From NCBI GenBank assembly GCA_000027065.2, contig FN543093.2, positions 1,120,074 through 1,184,073 on the forward strand: DNA of 64,000 nucleotides. Direction: 5' to 3'. This document shows positions 1 through 8,303 of the stretch, piece by piece. This DNA comes from Cronobacter turicensis z3032 (lineage in GTDB: Bacteria > Pseudomonadota > Gammaproteobacteria > Enterobacterales > Enterobacteriaceae). The notes beneath the pieces were generated by a model. The model searched no databases. It was given only the letters and a program-made list of their open reading frames with translations, and was not told the origin of the DNA. Numbering within the stretch: position 1 is the first letter of the stretch; every line of letters starts with the position of its first letter. The position numbers and the translations under genes are program-made.

Positions 1-828
1 GTGGCGGTGTGGCTCACCTTCTCCTATGTGCCGATTGCCCATATGGTCTGGGGCGGCGGTCTGCTGGCGTCTCACGGCGCGCTGGATTTCGCAGGCGGCA
101 CCGTAGTACACATTAACGCCGCTGTGGCGGGCCTGGTGGGCGCGTATCTGGTCGGCAAACGCGTCGGGTTTGGCAAAGAAGCGTTTAAACCGCATAACCT
201 GCCGATGGTCTTTACCGGCACCGCGATCCTTTACTTCGGCTGGTTCGGCTTTAACGCTGGCTCCGCCAGCGCGGCCAACGAAATCGCGGGCCTGGCGTTT
301 GTGAACACCGTTGTCGCGACGGCGGCGGCCATTCTTGCCTGGGTCTTTGGCGAATGGGCGCTGCGCGGTAAGCCATCGCTGCTGGGCGCCTGCTCCGGCG
401 CCATTGCCGGTCTGGTGGGCGTGACGCCTGCGTGCGGCTACATCGGCGTTGGCGGCTCGCTTATCGTGGGTATCGCGGCGGGTCTGGCAGGCTTGTGGGG
501 CGTGACCATGCTGAAACGCTGGCTGCGCGTTGACGACCCGTGCGACGTGTTCGGCGTGCATGGCGTCTGCGGCATCGTGGGCTGCATCCTGACCGGTATC
601 TTCGCCTCCACGTCGCTCGGCGGCGTGGGTTTCGCCGAGGGTGTGACGATGGGCCATCAGGTGCTGGTGCAGCTTGAGAGTATTGCGATTACCGTAGTGT
701 GGTCCGGCGTGGTGGCGTTTATCGCTTACAAAGCCGCGGATTTGACAGTTGGCCTGCGCGTTTCCGAAGAGCAGGAGCGCGAAGGGCTGGACGTCAACAG
801 CCACGGCGAGAATGCCTACAACGCCTGA
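1..828 (+). CDS. amtB: Ammonium channel AmtB, 3' part (5' end outside window)
   Basis: Inner-membrane trimeric channel that conducts ammonia/ammonium and is gated by the PII protein GlnK. Only the last 275 residues are present and the frame is open at base 1, so the GTG there is an internal valine and not a start. Landmarks fit E. coli AmtB at a constant offset of 131 (mature numbering): W17, D29 (GALDF), H37 (VVHINAA) and H187 (GVHGVCG) correspond to W148, D160, H168 and H318 of the pore. The cytoplasmic C-terminal tail that contacts GlnK is intact. glnK would be expected just upstream, outside the window. Identity is essentially certain. Confidence 0.97.
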   Translation: MAVWLTFSYVPIAHMVWGGGLLASHGALDFAGGTVVHINAAVAGLVGAYLVGKRVGFGKEAFKPHNLPMVFTGTAILYFGWFGFNAGSASAANEIAGLAFVNTVVATAAAILAWVFGEWALRGKPSLLGACSGAIAGLVGVTPACGYIGVGGSLIVGIAAGLAGLWGVTMLKRWLRVDDPCDVFGVHGVCGIVGCILTGIFASTSLGGVGFAEGVTMGHQVLVQLESIAITVVWSGVVAFIAYKAADLTVGLRVSEEQEREGLDVNSHGENAYNA

Positions 829-851
829 TAGTTGGGTTATCTCCAGAGCAC

Positions 852-881
852 AAAAACCTCCCGCATGCGGGAGGTTTTTTT
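852..881. terminator. Bidirectional terminator between amtB and tesB
   Basis: A perfect palindrome, AACCTCCCGC then its complement GCGGGAGGTT, is flanked by an A run on the left and a T run on the right. It lies between the convergent amtB and tesB genes and can serve both. Confidence 0.9.
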
Positions 882-920
882 ATGGGGAGAGGTGGGGTTA
901 ATGTAAAAAGGCGGGTGCGC

Positions 921-1781
921 TTACCCGCGTTTTCTCATCACGCCTTCCTGCACGGTCGAGGCGACCAGCACGCCATCCTGCGTATAAAACTCGCCGCGCA
1001 CAAAACCACGGGCGCTGGAGGCGGAGGTGCTCTCCACGCTGTAAAGCAGCCATTCGTTCATATCGAACGGACGGTGGAACCACATCGAGTGATCGATCGT
1101 CGCCACCTGCATTCCCGGCTCCAGGAAGCCAACGCCGTGCGGTTGCAGCGCCACCACCAGAAAATTGAAGTCCGATGCGTAACCGAGCAGCGACTGGTGC
1201 ACGCGCACCTCATCCGGCATCTGCCCGTTGGCGCGCATCCATACCTGACGCTCCGGTTTCGCCGTATGGCCTTTCAGCGGGTTGTGAAACTCCACCGGGC
1301 GGATCTCCAGCGGCTTATCGCACAGGAATTTGTCCTTCACCTGCGGCGGGAGAAGATGCGCCAGCGAGCGGGCGATTTCAGTTTCCGATTTCAGCCCGTC
1401 AGGCGCAGGCGCGGGCGGCATGATTTTCTGATGCTCGAAGCCGCCTTCCGGCGCCTGGAATGAGGCGGTCATATAGAAAATCGGCTTTCCGTTCTGGATG
1501 GCCGCCACGCGCCGGGCGCTAAAACTATTGCCGTCGCGCAGGACTTCCACGTCATAGACGATGGGTTTCTGGCTGTCGCCGGGGCGCAGGAAATAGCTGT
1601 GAAACGAGTGGACGAGACGATCTTCCGGTACCGTCGCTTTGGCGGCATACAGCGCCTGTCCGACGACCTGTCCGCCGAACACCTGCCGTAATCCGAGATC
1701 TTCGCTTTGGCCGCGAAAAAGCCCTTCTTCGATTTTTTCCAGATTTAATAACGCGAGTAAATTGCTCAGCGCCTGACTCAT
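921..1781 (-). CDS. tesB: Acyl-CoA thioesterase II TesB
   Basis: Cytosolic hydrolase that cleaves medium- and long-chain acyl-CoA to free fatty acid and CoA. The product from the ATG at 1781 is 286 aa, the same length as E. coli TesB. It is a double-hotdog protein, and the catalytic triad region is visible: Asp in YASDFNF, Thr in ATIDHSMWF and Gln in TVQEGVM. An in-frame extension to 1871 exists, but the GAGGA ribosome-binding sequence sits just before 1781 and the family starts at MSQAL. The gene is convergent with amtB. A copy-like version of the dispersed palindrome (GCGGGTGCGCTTACCCGC, 911-928) overlaps the stop codon. Confidence 0.96.
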   Translation of the reverse strand: MSQALSNLLALLNLEKIEEGLFRGQSEDLGLRQVFGGQVVGQALYAAKATVPEDRLVHSFHSYFLRPGDSQKPIVYDVEVLRDGNSFSARRVAAIQNGKPIFYMTASFQAPEGGFEHQKIMPPAPAPDGLKSETEIARSLAHLLPPQVKDKFLCDKPLEIRPVEFHNPLKGHTAKPERQVWMRANGQMPDEVRVHQSLLGYASDFNFLVVALQPHGVGFLEPGMQVATIDHSMWFHRPFDMNEWLLYSVESTSASSARGFVRGEFYTQDGVLVASTVQEGVMRKRG

Positions 1782-2004
1782 AAAGGGTCCTCTGCTACCG
1801 GGGAATGCACAGCTGTGCGAATAATATATTCCGATTATAACGCAGAAAGAGAACTGGTCAGAGGGGTTCAATAATCTTAATAGCGCCCCGTTTCCAGGCG
1901 AAAATTAGTGATATGTGCCACACTTAGCCCGACAAACATGTTGTGACAGCTCACGCTGGTGAGTGCCAGGCGCTTACTGGTGGAATGAAAATAAGGAGAA
2001 CGCC

Positions 2005-2577
2005 ATGAAACTCGTGCACATGTTAAGTGGTTTAGCCGTTGCCGTTGCTCTGGCTGGTTGCGCGCAGGATAAAAGTGCCGATATCGCTGTTCCAGCCCCG
2101 AACCCGAATACCTCCGGCGTCGCGACGAAGCCGGTCATTAAACAGCCGAACGTTTCCGGGACCGTATGGATCCGCCAGAAAGTGGCCCTGCCGCCGGATG
2201 CCGCGCTGACCGTAACGCTCTCGGACGCCACCCAGGCAAATGCGCCGTCGAAAGTACTGGCGCAGAAAGTCGTGCGTACCGAAGGCAAACAGGCGCCGTT
2301 CAGCTTCGTGCTGCCGTTTAACCCGTCTGACATTCAGCCGAATGCCCGCATTCTGCTGAGTGCGGCCATCACGGTTGACAATAAACTGGTGTTTATCACC
2401 GACCGCGTGCAGCCTGCGGTGAACCAGGGCGGTACCAAAATCGACCTGACGCTGGTGCCGGTGCAGCAGACCGCCGTGCCGGTACAGGCTGGCGGCGGCG
2501 CGGTAACGACCGTACCGTCAACCTCGCCGACGCAGGTTACGCCGTCCTCCGCCGTTCCGGCCCCGACGACGTACTAA
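2005..2577 (+). CDS. ybaY: YbaY family lipoprotein
   Basis: Predicted lipoprotein of 190 aa. The start at 2005 is set by AAGGAG at 1993-1998. The N-terminus is a short signal peptide ending in a lipobox (LAGC, Cys at residue 20), so the protein should be acylated and periplasm-facing. The central part is the YbaY/YscW beta-sandwich domain. The C-terminal 40 residues are a low-complexity Pro/Thr/Ser/Val tail. The cellular role is not established in E. coli. It is divergent from tesB and convergent with atl. Confidence 0.9.
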   Translation: MKLVHMLSGLAVAVALAGCAQDKSADIAVPAPNPNTSGVATKPVIKQPNVSGTVWIRQKVALPPDAALTVTLSDATQANAPSKVLAQKVVRTEGKQAPFSFVLPFNPSDIQPNARILLSAAITVDNKLVFITDRVQPAVNQGGTKIDLTLVPVQQTAVPVQAGGGAVTTVPSTSPTQVTPSSAVPAPTTY

Positions 2578-2585
2578 GCCCGCTT

Positions 2586-2609
2586 AAGCGCCTCTTCGGA
2601 GGCGCTTTT
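2586..2609. terminator. Terminator between ybaY and atl
   Basis: The hairpin AAGCGCCTC-TTCG-GAGGCGCTT followed by a short T run ends ybaY. Its right edge touches the atl stop codon, so it may act in both directions. Confidence 0.8.
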
Positions 2610-2920
2610 CAGTAGCGCCACCCGTAGCGCGCCAGATTGATTTCTCCTTTCCCCGAGACCTGAACGCCCTCCGCGAGCAACGCCTGACGCTGGCGCTGTA
2701 AATCCGGCCCGGTCAGCGAAATCTCCCCGCGACGATTCACCACCCGATGCCACGGCAATTTGCTGCCTTCCGGCAGACGCTTCAGCACGCCGCCCACCTG
2801 CCGGGCCGCCCGTGGCGAGCCCGCCAGCCGCGCCACCTCGCCATACGTCGTGACGCAGCCTTCCGGAATGGCGGCGACAATCTGGTAAACGCGCTGCGGG
2901 AAGGTGTCTTGATTGTCCAT
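2609..2920 (-). CDS. atl: Alkyltransferase-like DNA damage recognition protein Atl (YbaZ)
   Basis: Small protein (103 aa) homologous to the C-terminal domain of O6-alkylguanine methyltransferases. The active-site motif PCHRV is PWHRV here: Trp replaces the acceptor Cys, which is the hallmark of Atl proteins. These bind O6-alkylguanine without repairing it and hand the lesion to nucleotide excision repair. The helix-turn-helix recognition segment (GSPRAARQVGG) is conserved. The start at 2920 follows AAGGAG; an upstream ATG at 2950 lacks a ribosome-binding site. The gene is the left border of the CRISPR-Cas insertion. Confidence 0.94.
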   Translation of the reverse strand: MDNQDTFPQRVYQIVAAIPEGCVTTYGEVARLAGSPRAARQVGGVLKRLPEGSKLPWHRVVNRRGEISLTGPDLQRQRQALLAEGVQVSGKGEINLARYGWRY

Positions 2921-3125
2921 GGGGGCTCCTTGATGTGAGGCGTTAAGCATAAGAAAGCATGAGGGAGGGGCGCAACTGTGTCATGTTTTTTTATCATCCA
3001 CTTAAATATTAATTATTTAATTATCAGTTAGTTATATAATTAAGGCGCAGCGAAATACGTTTGCGCTCACAGTACGATTCCGGAGTGCGTCGCAGAATAA
3101 GCGAAATGCATCAACGGGCTGATTT

Positions 3126-5759
3126 ATGAGCGGATATTTATACTGGGGCAAATCCCGAAAGGGCGAAAATCATCAGGGCGATGAATACCATTTACTACAA
3201 TGGCATTCGCTGGACGTGGCCGCTTGCGGGTATGTGATGGTTATGGAAAACCGCTTTAATGCCGCCTTTCTCTTTGCAGCGCTCGGCATAGACGATCGCG
3301 AAACCGCAGCGACCTTTTTCGCCTGGCTGCTCTGCTGGCATGACATCGGTAAATTTGCACGTCTGTTTCAGCAAAAGTACCGGTGTGATGCGCTGGACCA
3401 CGGCCAGCGCGACGTCAGCGATAGCCGCCATCACCATACCGTCACCGGCACATGGCTGTGGCAAAACCATCTTGGTGATGGTGTGGCGCAGGGCATGACA
3501 GGCCCATTGTCGGCGCGTGAACGTAAACGCGTGCTGGACAGGTGGATGCCTGCGGTGATTGGCCACCACGGCAAGCCTGTTTCTTGTGAAAACTGCCATA
3601 ACGATTTCCTGCCGGAAGATATCGCTGCCGCCCTGGCGTTTGCAGAGACGGTGAACGCGCTGTTCCCGGCGGTTGCCCTGCCGCCATTATGGAAAGACGA
3701 CAACTGGCGGGAGGCATTCCTGGAGAAAAGCTGGCTGGTCTCCGCGCTCACGGTGCTGGCGGACTGGACGGGCTCTGCTAACCTGCACTTCCCCTGGGTG
3801 GCGCAGGCGATACCGTTTCAGGATTACTGGGCGCGCGCTGTTGCACAGGCGCAACGGGCGCTGCGTCTGTTGCCGCCAGCCAGCGACGTCGCGCCGTTTA
3901 ACGGCATCGAAACGCTTTTTCCTTTTATCACCGAGCCCACGCCGCTCCAGCAAAACGCGCTGGAGATAGATATTCACGCGCCAGGCCCGCATCTTATCAT
4001 TCTTGAAGATGTGACCGGCGCCGGGAAAACCGAGGCGGCGCTTGTACTGGCGCATCGCCTGATGGCGGCGGGGCATGCCCGTGGGTTATACATCGGGTTA
4101 CCGACGATGGCGACGGCGAACGCCATGTATGCGCGAATGGAACGCGCCTGGCTGCGACTGTATCGCGAAGGCAGTCATCCGAGCCTCGTGCTGGCGCACA
4201 GCGCGCGCCGGTTATCTGAGAACTTTAACGCCTCCATCTGGGCGCCTGAATTACTGCCGAACGACTCCGGCGATGAGGCTGTGGCGTATGACGGCTGTGC
4301 CGCCTGGTTTGCGCAGTCGCCTAAAAAGGCGCTGCTCGCCGAAACCGGCGTCGGCACACTCGACCAGGCGATGATGGCGGTCATGGCGTTTAAACATCAG
4401 AATCTGCGCCTGCTGGGCCTGAACGATAAAGTGCTTATCGCCGATGAAATTCACTCTTACGATGCGTATATGTCCCATGTGGTGGAAAAACTCGTTGAGG
4501 CGCGCGCCCGCTGCGGTAACGCCACGATTTTACTCTCGGCCACACTGTCGCAGACGCAGCGCGATCGTCTGATCGCCGCCTTTTATAAAGGGCTTAATGT
4601 CACCCGTGAACCACCGCGCCTGGGGCCTGACGACTACCCGTGGGTCACGCATCTTCACGCACAGGGCATCGACGGGCAGCGCGTCGCCACGCGTGCGCAG
4701 GTGCAGAGACGCGTCGGTATTGGCTGGATGGAGGATGAAGCCGCGTGCCTCGAAAAAATCGAAACGGTGGCGCGCGAGGGGGCCTGTATCGGCTGGATAC
4801 GCAATTCCGTCGACGATGCGGTGAATAGCTACCGGGAATTAATTTCCAGAGGGAATATCCCGGAAGAGAATATTATTTTATTTCATAGCCGGTTTGCCTT
4901 TATCGACCGTAATGATAAGGAAGAAAGAACGCTGAAATGGTTCGGAAAAGAAAATTCTGTTAATCGAAGCGGTAAGGTCATTATATCCACTCAGGTGATA
5001 GAACAATCAGTCGATATAGATCTGGATTATTTAATTAGCGACCTCGCGCCGGTCGATTTACTTATTCAGCGCGCCGGACGTTTGCAACGGCATATTCGTG
5101 ATAAACATGGACAGCTTAAATTAACCGGCGCAGATGAACGGCCCGCGCCACGGCTGGATATTCTGGCACCGCTTTGGCAGGCGCAGCCGGATGAAAAATG
5201 GCTGACCTCCGCCATGCGCAACACCAGCTACGTTTATCCGGCGCATTCCCGGCTCTGGCTGACCCAGCGCGTGTTGCGTGAACAGGGCGAAATACGGATG
5301 CCGGAATCAGCGCGCCTGTTAATCGAAGCCGTATATGGCGAAGACGTTGAGGTGCCGGAAGGTATGAAGCGCTCTGAAGAGAAGGCGCTGGCCGACTATT
5401 ACTGCCAGCGTGCCATTGCGAGCAAGTATGAAATTTCCCTCGACGTTGGCTACAGCGTTGAGAGCGCCGAGCTATGGGGGCCGGAAGTCTCGACCCGCAT
5501 TGGCGAACTCACGATCGACCTTTGGCTCGCACGCGAGGCATCGCAGGGCATAACGCACTACGCGCAGGGCGATAACGCCTGGGAGATGAGCGCGCTGCGC
5601 GTGCGCAAAAGCTGGTGGGACAAGCACCGCGGCGAGTTTACGCTGCTTTGCGGCGAGGCGCTCTCTCAGTGGTGCAGCGAGCAACGTAAACCAGAGGCGG
5701 TGGTGATTCTGCTGCCGGGCGGTTATTCAGCCGAAGAGGGGCTTATCGGCGAGGCGTAG
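3126..5759 (+). CDS. cas3: Type I-E CRISPR-associated nuclease-helicase Cas3
   Basis: Effector nuclease of type I-E interference: recruited by Cascade bound to target DNA, it nicks and then unwinds and degrades the non-target strand. The 877-aa length is close to E. coli Cas3 (888). The N-terminal HD nuclease shows H27, H72-D73 (WHDIGK), the HHH cluster at 102-104 and H147-H148. The superfamily 2 helicase shows Walker A GAGKT (298-302), DEIH (440-443), SAT (471-473) and the QRAGR motif (648-652). No catalytic residue appears lost. The AT-rich 175-bp gap upstream probably holds its own promoter. A 364-bp gap separates it from cse1. Confidence 0.96.
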   Translation: MSGYLYWGKSRKGENHQGDEYHLLQWHSLDVAACGYVMVMENRFNAAFLFAALGIDDRETAATFFAWLLCWHDIGKFARLFQQKYRCDALDHGQRDVSDSRHHHTVTGTWLWQNHLGDGVAQGMTGPLSARERKRVLDRWMPAVIGHHGKPVSCENCHNDFLPEDIAAALAFAETVNALFPAVALPPLWKDDNWREAFLEKSWLVSALTVLADWTGSANLHFPWVAQAIPFQDYWARAVAQAQRALRLLPPASDVAPFNGIETLFPFITEPTPLQQNALEIDIHAPGPHLIILEDVTGAGKTEAALVLAHRLMAAGHARGLYIGLPTMATANAMYARMERAWLRLYREGSHPSLVLAHSARRLSENFNASIWAPELLPNDSGDEAVAYDGCAAWFAQSPKKALLAETGVGTLDQAMMAVMAFKHQNLRLLGLNDKVLIADEIHSYDAYMSHVVEKLVEARARCGNATILLSATLSQTQRDRLIAAFYKGLNVTREPPRLGPDDYPWVTHLHAQGIDGQRVATRAQVQRRVGIGWMEDEAACLEKIETVAREGACIGWIRNSVDDAVNSYRELISRGNIPEENIILFHSRFAFIDRNDKEERTLKWFGKENSVNRSGKVIISTQVIEQSVDIDLDYLISDLAPVDLLIQRAGRLQRHIRDKHGQLKLTGADERPAPRLDILAPLWQAQPDEKWLTSAMRNTSYVYPAHSRLWLTQRVLREQGEIRMPESARLLIEAVYGEDVEVPEGMKRSEEKALADYYCQRAIASKYEISLDVGYSVESAELWGPEVSTRIGELTIDLWLAREASQGITHYAQGDNAWEMSALRVRKSWWDKHRGEFTLLCGEALSQWCSEQRKPEAVVILLPGGYSAEEGLIGEA

Positions 5760-5769
5760 CTTAGTAAAT

Positions 5770-5789
5770 CCCAGGGCGAGTGCCCTGGG
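5770..5789. other. Perfect 8-bp stem-loop after cas3
   Basis: CCCAGGGC-GAGT-GCCCTGGG. There is no T run on either strand, so it is not a standard terminator. It could stabilise the cas3 mRNA 3' end, or the 3' end of the putative minus-strand regulatory RNA. Confidence 0.55.
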
Positions 5790-5818
5790 GAGTTTATCCC
5801 CGCGTACGCGGGGAACTG
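5790..5818 (-). repeat. Solitary CRISPR-like repeat 2 (3' repeat of mini-CRISPR)
   Basis: On the minus strand this reads CAGTTCCCCGCG, TAC, GCGGGGATAAACTC. It matches the array repeat except in the loop (TAC for CGA or CCA) and at both ends. The stem CCCCGCG/CGCGGGG is a perfect palindrome, so a Cas6e-type hairpin is preserved. Its orientation is opposite to the main array. Confidence 0.85.
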
Positions 5819-5843
5819 TTAAACACCAGGAGGAAAAATACAC

Positions 5844-5873
5844 CGGTTTATCCCGGTTTATAACGACGGGAAC
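5844..5873 (-). repeat. Degenerate CRISPR-like repeat 1 (5' repeat of mini-CRISPR)
   Basis: The minus strand begins GTTCCCG and ends CGGGATAAACCG, as an array repeat does. The middle is diverged and the total is 30 nt. A weak 5-bp stem (TCCCG/CGGGA) remains. The last 8 nt are the exact crRNA 5' handle, directly before the spacer-like segment. Confidence 0.75.
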
Positions 5874-5906
5874 GAAATAAGAGTAATAGATAAGAAATAG
5901 AATCAA

Positions 5907-5934
5907 AAGGTGTAATTTTCCTCTTATTGTTTCT
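5907..5934 (+). promoter_or_regulatory. Putative Cascade self-target upstream of cse1
   Basis: AAG (5907-5909) followed by a 25-nt site beginning GTGTAATTTTCCTC. It matches the mini-CRISPR spacer at positions 1-5, 7-14, 16 and 19-23. Mismatches fall at 6, 15, 17, 18, 24 and 25; 6, 18 and 24 are flipped-out positions in type I-E R-loops. It lies in the AT-rich leader region of the cse1 operon. The exact promoter was not assigned; TTTAAT at 5934-5939 is a possible -10. Confidence 0.68.
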
Positions 5935-6123
5935 TTAATTATTTTCAGCGCCAGATCACTTTTTATTTGAAGCGTCAGGCGTATTTTTCAATGAGTTCGA
6001 GTGAAGTGAATGGGTTATTTTTGATATGAATTGATTGTTTTTATTAATTGCCGTCATCCATTAGTTAAACCTTTAAAGGACGTATGCCTGCGGTATATCC
6101 GCCAGGCAAGGGAGGGATATGTT

Positions 6124-7686
6124 TTGAGTTCATTAATCACCACAAAATGGCTCCCCGTTATTTACCGCGACGGCACTCGCGGGAAAATTTCGCCGCTGGA
6201 TCTGGCCGATGAAAACATTCTGGATCTGCTTTTGCCGCGTCCGGATTTTCAGGGCGCCGCCTGGCAGTTTCTGCTCGGGTTGCTGCAAACGGCGCTGGCC
6301 CCGAAAGACGCCGAAGGCTGGGAGGATATCTGGGAAGACGGATTAACGGCTGAGGCTATCCGCAACGCCCTGGCGCCGCTGGAGAAACTGTTTGAATTTG
6401 GCCCGGATACACCCTCGTTTATGCAGGATTTCGAGCCGCTTGAGGGCGAAAGCGTCGCGCTGGCGCTGCTACTGCCGGAAACGCCGGGCGCCCAGACGTT
6501 AAAGCTCAATAAAGATCATTTTATTAAGCGCGGCACTACTGAAAAATTCTGCCCGCACTGCGCGGCGCTGGCGCTCTTTTCGCTGCAGTTAAACGCGCCG
6601 GCAGGCGGCAAAGGTTATCGCACCGGGCTACGCGGCGGCGGACCGATGACCACGTTACTGGAGTTGCACCGTTATCAGGGCGAGGCCCCGCCGCTGTGGC
6701 GCAGGCTGTGGCTCAACGTATTGCCGCAGCGCGAGGGCCGCCTGCCGCGCCCGGCCAGTTATGATGGCAGCATCTTTCCGTGGCTGGCGCTGACCCGTAC
6801 CAGCGAAAAAGCCATCGTGACGCCGGAACAGGCCGATGCGTTGCAGGCGTACTGGGGCATGCCGCGCCGTATTCGCGTGGATTTCTCCGCCACGCAGCCG
6901 GGCACCTGCGATCTCTGCGGCGAGCCGGGCGACGCGCTGCTGACGTCCATGACCGTCAAAAATTATGGCATCAACTACGTTGGCTGGACGCACCCCTTAA
7001 CCCCGCACCGCATTCCCAAAAAAGAGGGCGGTGAGATGTTTTCGGTGAAAGGCCAACCGGGCGGCCTGCTGTGGCGCGACTGGCTGGGGCTGATGATGGA
7101 AAGTGAAAGCGACAATAACCGGGAGCAGCCCGCCCGCATCGTTAAAACCCGCCAGCAAAAACCGTTGCCCGGCGCGCAAACCGGCCTGTGGTGCTTTGGC
7201 TATGACTTCGACAATATGAAGGCCCGCTGCTGGTACGAGCATCATCTGCCCTTCCTGCAAATTCCCGAATCACAACAGCCGTTTGTCCGCCAGACTCTGG
7301 GCGACGCCGCGCGTGTCGCCTCCCTGATGCTCAGCAAATTACGCAGCGCGCTGAAAGAGGCCTGGTTTGGCGAAGGCGCTACTGTGCGCGGCGATTTCAG
7401 GTTTATTGATATCGATTTCTGGCAGCAGACGCAGCCGCGGTTTCTGGAGCTGGTAGAAGCGGTAAAAGCTGACACCACCGGCGACAACCGCGCGCTGCTC
7501 AGCGCCTGGAATAGCGACATCTGGCGGTATACGCGCCGCTACTTCGATGACCACGCGCTGACCAATCCGCAGGAACGTACGGAATTCGCAGACATCATGA
7601 AAGCCCGCAAAAAGTTTTTCACGCAGGCGAAGACGAAGCCTGCCGCGAAAGGCGCGCGGGCGAAAAAAACGCAGGAGGCAAACTAA
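6124..7686 (+). CDS. cse1: Cascade large subunit Cse1 (Cas8e, CasA)
   Basis: Large subunit of the type I-E Cascade complex, which reads the PAM and recruits Cas3. I chose the TTG at 6124: GGGAGGG at 6110-6116 is well spaced, and the product then begins MSSLITTKWLPV as the Salmonella-type family does, giving 520 aa. A TTG at 6031 is also in frame but has no ribosome-binding sequence and adds non-family residues. Two Cys pairs, CPHC and CDLC, may bind zinc. The N-terminal Cse1 core includes QGAAWQFLLGLLQ. It is of the Salmonella/Cronobacter type, longer than and diverged from E. coli K-12 CasA. cse2 begins immediately after the stop. Confidence 0.93.
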   Translation: MSSLITTKWLPVIYRDGTRGKISPLDLADENILDLLLPRPDFQGAAWQFLLGLLQTALAPKDAEGWEDIWEDGLTAEAIRNALAPLEKLFEFGPDTPSFMQDFEPLEGESVALALLLPETPGAQTLKLNKDHFIKRGTTEKFCPHCAALALFSLQLNAPAGGKGYRTGLRGGGPMTTLLELHRYQGEAPPLWRRLWLNVLPQREGRLPRPASYDGSIFPWLALTRTSEKAIVTPEQADALQAYWGMPRRIRVDFSATQPGTCDLCGEPGDALLTSMTVKNYGINYVGWTHPLTPHRIPKKEGGEMFSVKGQPGGLLWRDWLGLMMESESDNNREQPARIVKTRQQKPLPGAQTGLWCFGYDFDNMKARCWYEHHLPFLQIPESQQPFVRQTLGDAARVASLMLSKLRSALKEAWFGEGATVRGDFRFIDIDFWQQTQPRFLELVEAVKADTTGDNRALLSAWNSDIWRYTRRYFDDHALTNPQERTEFADIMKARKKFFTQAKTKPAAKGARAKKTQEAN

Positions 7687-8292
7687 GTGAGCATCTTATC
7701 GCAGACGCACCGTGAGTCTTTACTCAAATGGCATGCGTTGATGAATGAACAGCAGGGACGGCGGTTGCGCGCCAGCCTGCGCCGCAGTCATACGCTGAAT
7801 GACGTGTGGCTCAGCGAAGGGTTTCGGTCGCTCGCGGCGCGCGTGCCGACGCTGTGGAACGTGGCGGGGCGCGAATGGCGCTTCTGCGCGCTCGGTATCG
7901 TCGCGGCGCTGGCCGCCCACGTCAAGACAGTGGATACGCGAGCCTCTTTTGCCGAACAACTCGGTCACAAGGAGGGCAACCATGCGGTGATGTCTGAACT
8001 GCGCTTCCGGCGGCTTAGCCAGGCACGCACGCAGGAGGAGCTGTTCCGCCAGTTGCGTCGTGCGGTGCAACTGCTCGGCGGCGTGGTCAACCTGCCGGAT
8101 TTGGCTGAGGGCGTTTTCCGCTGGTGCGCGGAAGAAGACGAACGCGAGCGCCGCGCGGCGCACAGGCGTGCCCCGACCGATTACATCCGCGTGCGCTGGG
8201 CGCTGGATTATTACATGGCGGGCAACCCCTCAGACGCCCCGGACGCAGACAACACTGATTTACCGGCCGACACGGCTACCTCTCAGGAATAA
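7687..8292 (+). CDS. cse2: Cascade small subunit Cse2 (CasB)
   Basis: Small Cascade subunit, present as a dimer along the belly of the complex, where it stabilises the R-loop. The GTG start directly abuts the cse1 TAA and is preceded by AGGAGG, which suggests translational coupling. At 201 aa it is longer than E. coli CasB (160 aa) because of an acidic C-terminal tail rich in Asp, Ala and Thr. The core is alpha-helical and basic (RRLRASLRRSHTLNDVW), in keeping with nucleic-acid contact. It is the second gene of the cse1-cas2 operon. Confidence 0.92.
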   Translation: MSILSQTHRESLLKWHALMNEQQGRRLRASLRRSHTLNDVWLSEGFRSLAARVPTLWNVAGREWRFCALGIVAALAAHVKTVDTRASFAEQLGHKEGNHAVMSELRFRRLSQARTQEELFRQLRRAVQLLGGVVNLPDLAEGVFRWCAEEDERERRAAHRRAPTDYIRVRWALDYYMAGNPSDAPDADNTDLPADTATSQE

Positions 8293-8303
8293 GGAACATT
8301 CAC

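Larger units (their letters stand above)
5770..5873 (-). ncRNA. Putative crRNA-like Cas-regulating RNA (CreR-type mini-CRISPR)
   Basis: Read on the minus strand, this interval contains a degenerate repeat (5873-5844), a 25-nt spacer-like segment (5843-5819), a second repeat with an intact Cas6e-type hairpin (5818-5790), and then an 8-bp stem-loop (5789-5770). The first repeat ends in the exact type I-E 5' handle ATAAACCG. The spacer pairs, with 19 of 25 matches, with a site upstream of cse1 that carries an AAG PAM. The architecture matches the crRNA-like RNAs (CreR) known in other CRISPR loci, which guide the effector to repress cas transcription. Transcription and processing are inferred; E. 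coli K-12 has an antisense promoter in the equivalent cas3-casA gap. No clear promoter could be assigned by eye. Confidence 0.72.

Noticed and set aside
5793..5934. The match between 5819-5843 and 5910-5934 as a simple inverted repeat (mRNA hairpin or attenuator)
   Set aside because: Not fully excluded, but it would not explain the two flanking CRISPR repeats, the exact 5' handle next to the match, or the AAG at the right end.
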